NCBI GenBank assembly: GCA_002411545.1
Contig: DHTG01000002.1
Coordinates: 15,315-22,141, forward strand
Length of the DNA stretch: 6,827 bases
From: Bacteroidales bacterium UBA5266
GTDB lineage: Bacteria > Bacteroidota > Bacteroidia > Bacteroidales > WCHB1-69
Direction: 5' to 3'
How positions within the stretch are numbered: position 1 is the first letter of the stretch; every line of letters starts with the position of its first letter. Positions 6,782 to 6,827 of this stretch are shown here, piece by piece. The notes beneath the pieces were generated by a model that saw only the letters and a program-made list of their open reading frames with translations, ran no database searches and was not told the origin of the DNA. A program made the position numbers and the translations under genes.

Positions 6782-6827
6782 TCAATCGACTCTGTAAGTT
6801 GAATAAAGTTGTCAGTTTTTCAGAGAG
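6782..6827. other. Short 3' flank of the aldehyde dehydrogenase gene, end of window
   Basis: Forty-six bases remain after the TAG stop. CTCTG (6790-6794) and CAGAG (6821-6825) could pair around a 26-base loop, but no T-tract is visible before the window ends. No terminator or next gene can be called. Confidence 0.5.

Noticed and set aside
6790..6825. Possible terminator hairpin after the aldehyde dehydrogenase gene
   Set aside because: Only five base pairs around a 26-base loop, with no following T-tract visible before the window ends.

Overview
The window looks like an ordinary chromosomal segment of a Bacteroidota (Bacteroidetes) bacterium. The evidence is low G+C DNA, TAnnTTTG-type -7 promoter elements, little Shine-Dalgarno signal, a GldB-type lipoprotein, a DUF2807 (head GIN domain) lipoprotein and a CdaA diadenylate cyclase. 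Genus cannot be fixed from this sequence.

Minus-strand left part (1-1550): a translation-machinery operon is read right to left. A promoter near 1543-1550 is followed by tRNA-Thr(UGU), tRNA-Tyr(GUA), tRNA-Gly(UCC), tRNA-Thr(GGU) and then tuf (EF-Tu). The window edge cuts tuf about 40 codons before its expected end. The tRNA order and anticodons are the same as in the E. coli thrU-tyrU-glyT-thrT-tufB operon.

Middle (1506-2750): about 375 bases of T-rich non-coding DNA hold a widely spaced inverted repeat. Next comes a minus-strand lipoprotein gene with seven GSGN beta-helix rungs (DUF2807). It is divergent from the right-hand cluster, and the two face each other across a compact intergenic region with two mirror-image TATTTTTGCA promoter elements.

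Right part (2751-6781, plus strand): four genes lie head to tail with gaps of 3, 43 and 16 bases. They encode a small exported FGE/SUMF1-fold protein, a GldB-like lipoprotein, the membrane diadenylate cyclase CdaA and a complete NAD(P)-dependent aldehyde dehydrogenase. The first two are envelope proteins and probably co-transcribed. CdaA makes the second messenger c-di-AMP at the inner membrane, and the aldehyde dehydrogenase is cytosolic with unknown substrate. A shared role for the four is not evident from sequence.

I see no phage, transposase, CRISPR or defence genes. The most interesting points are the compact FGE-like protein beside GldB, the mirror-image divergent promoters and the unexplained inverted repeat. 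None of them amounts to clear evidence of a new system.
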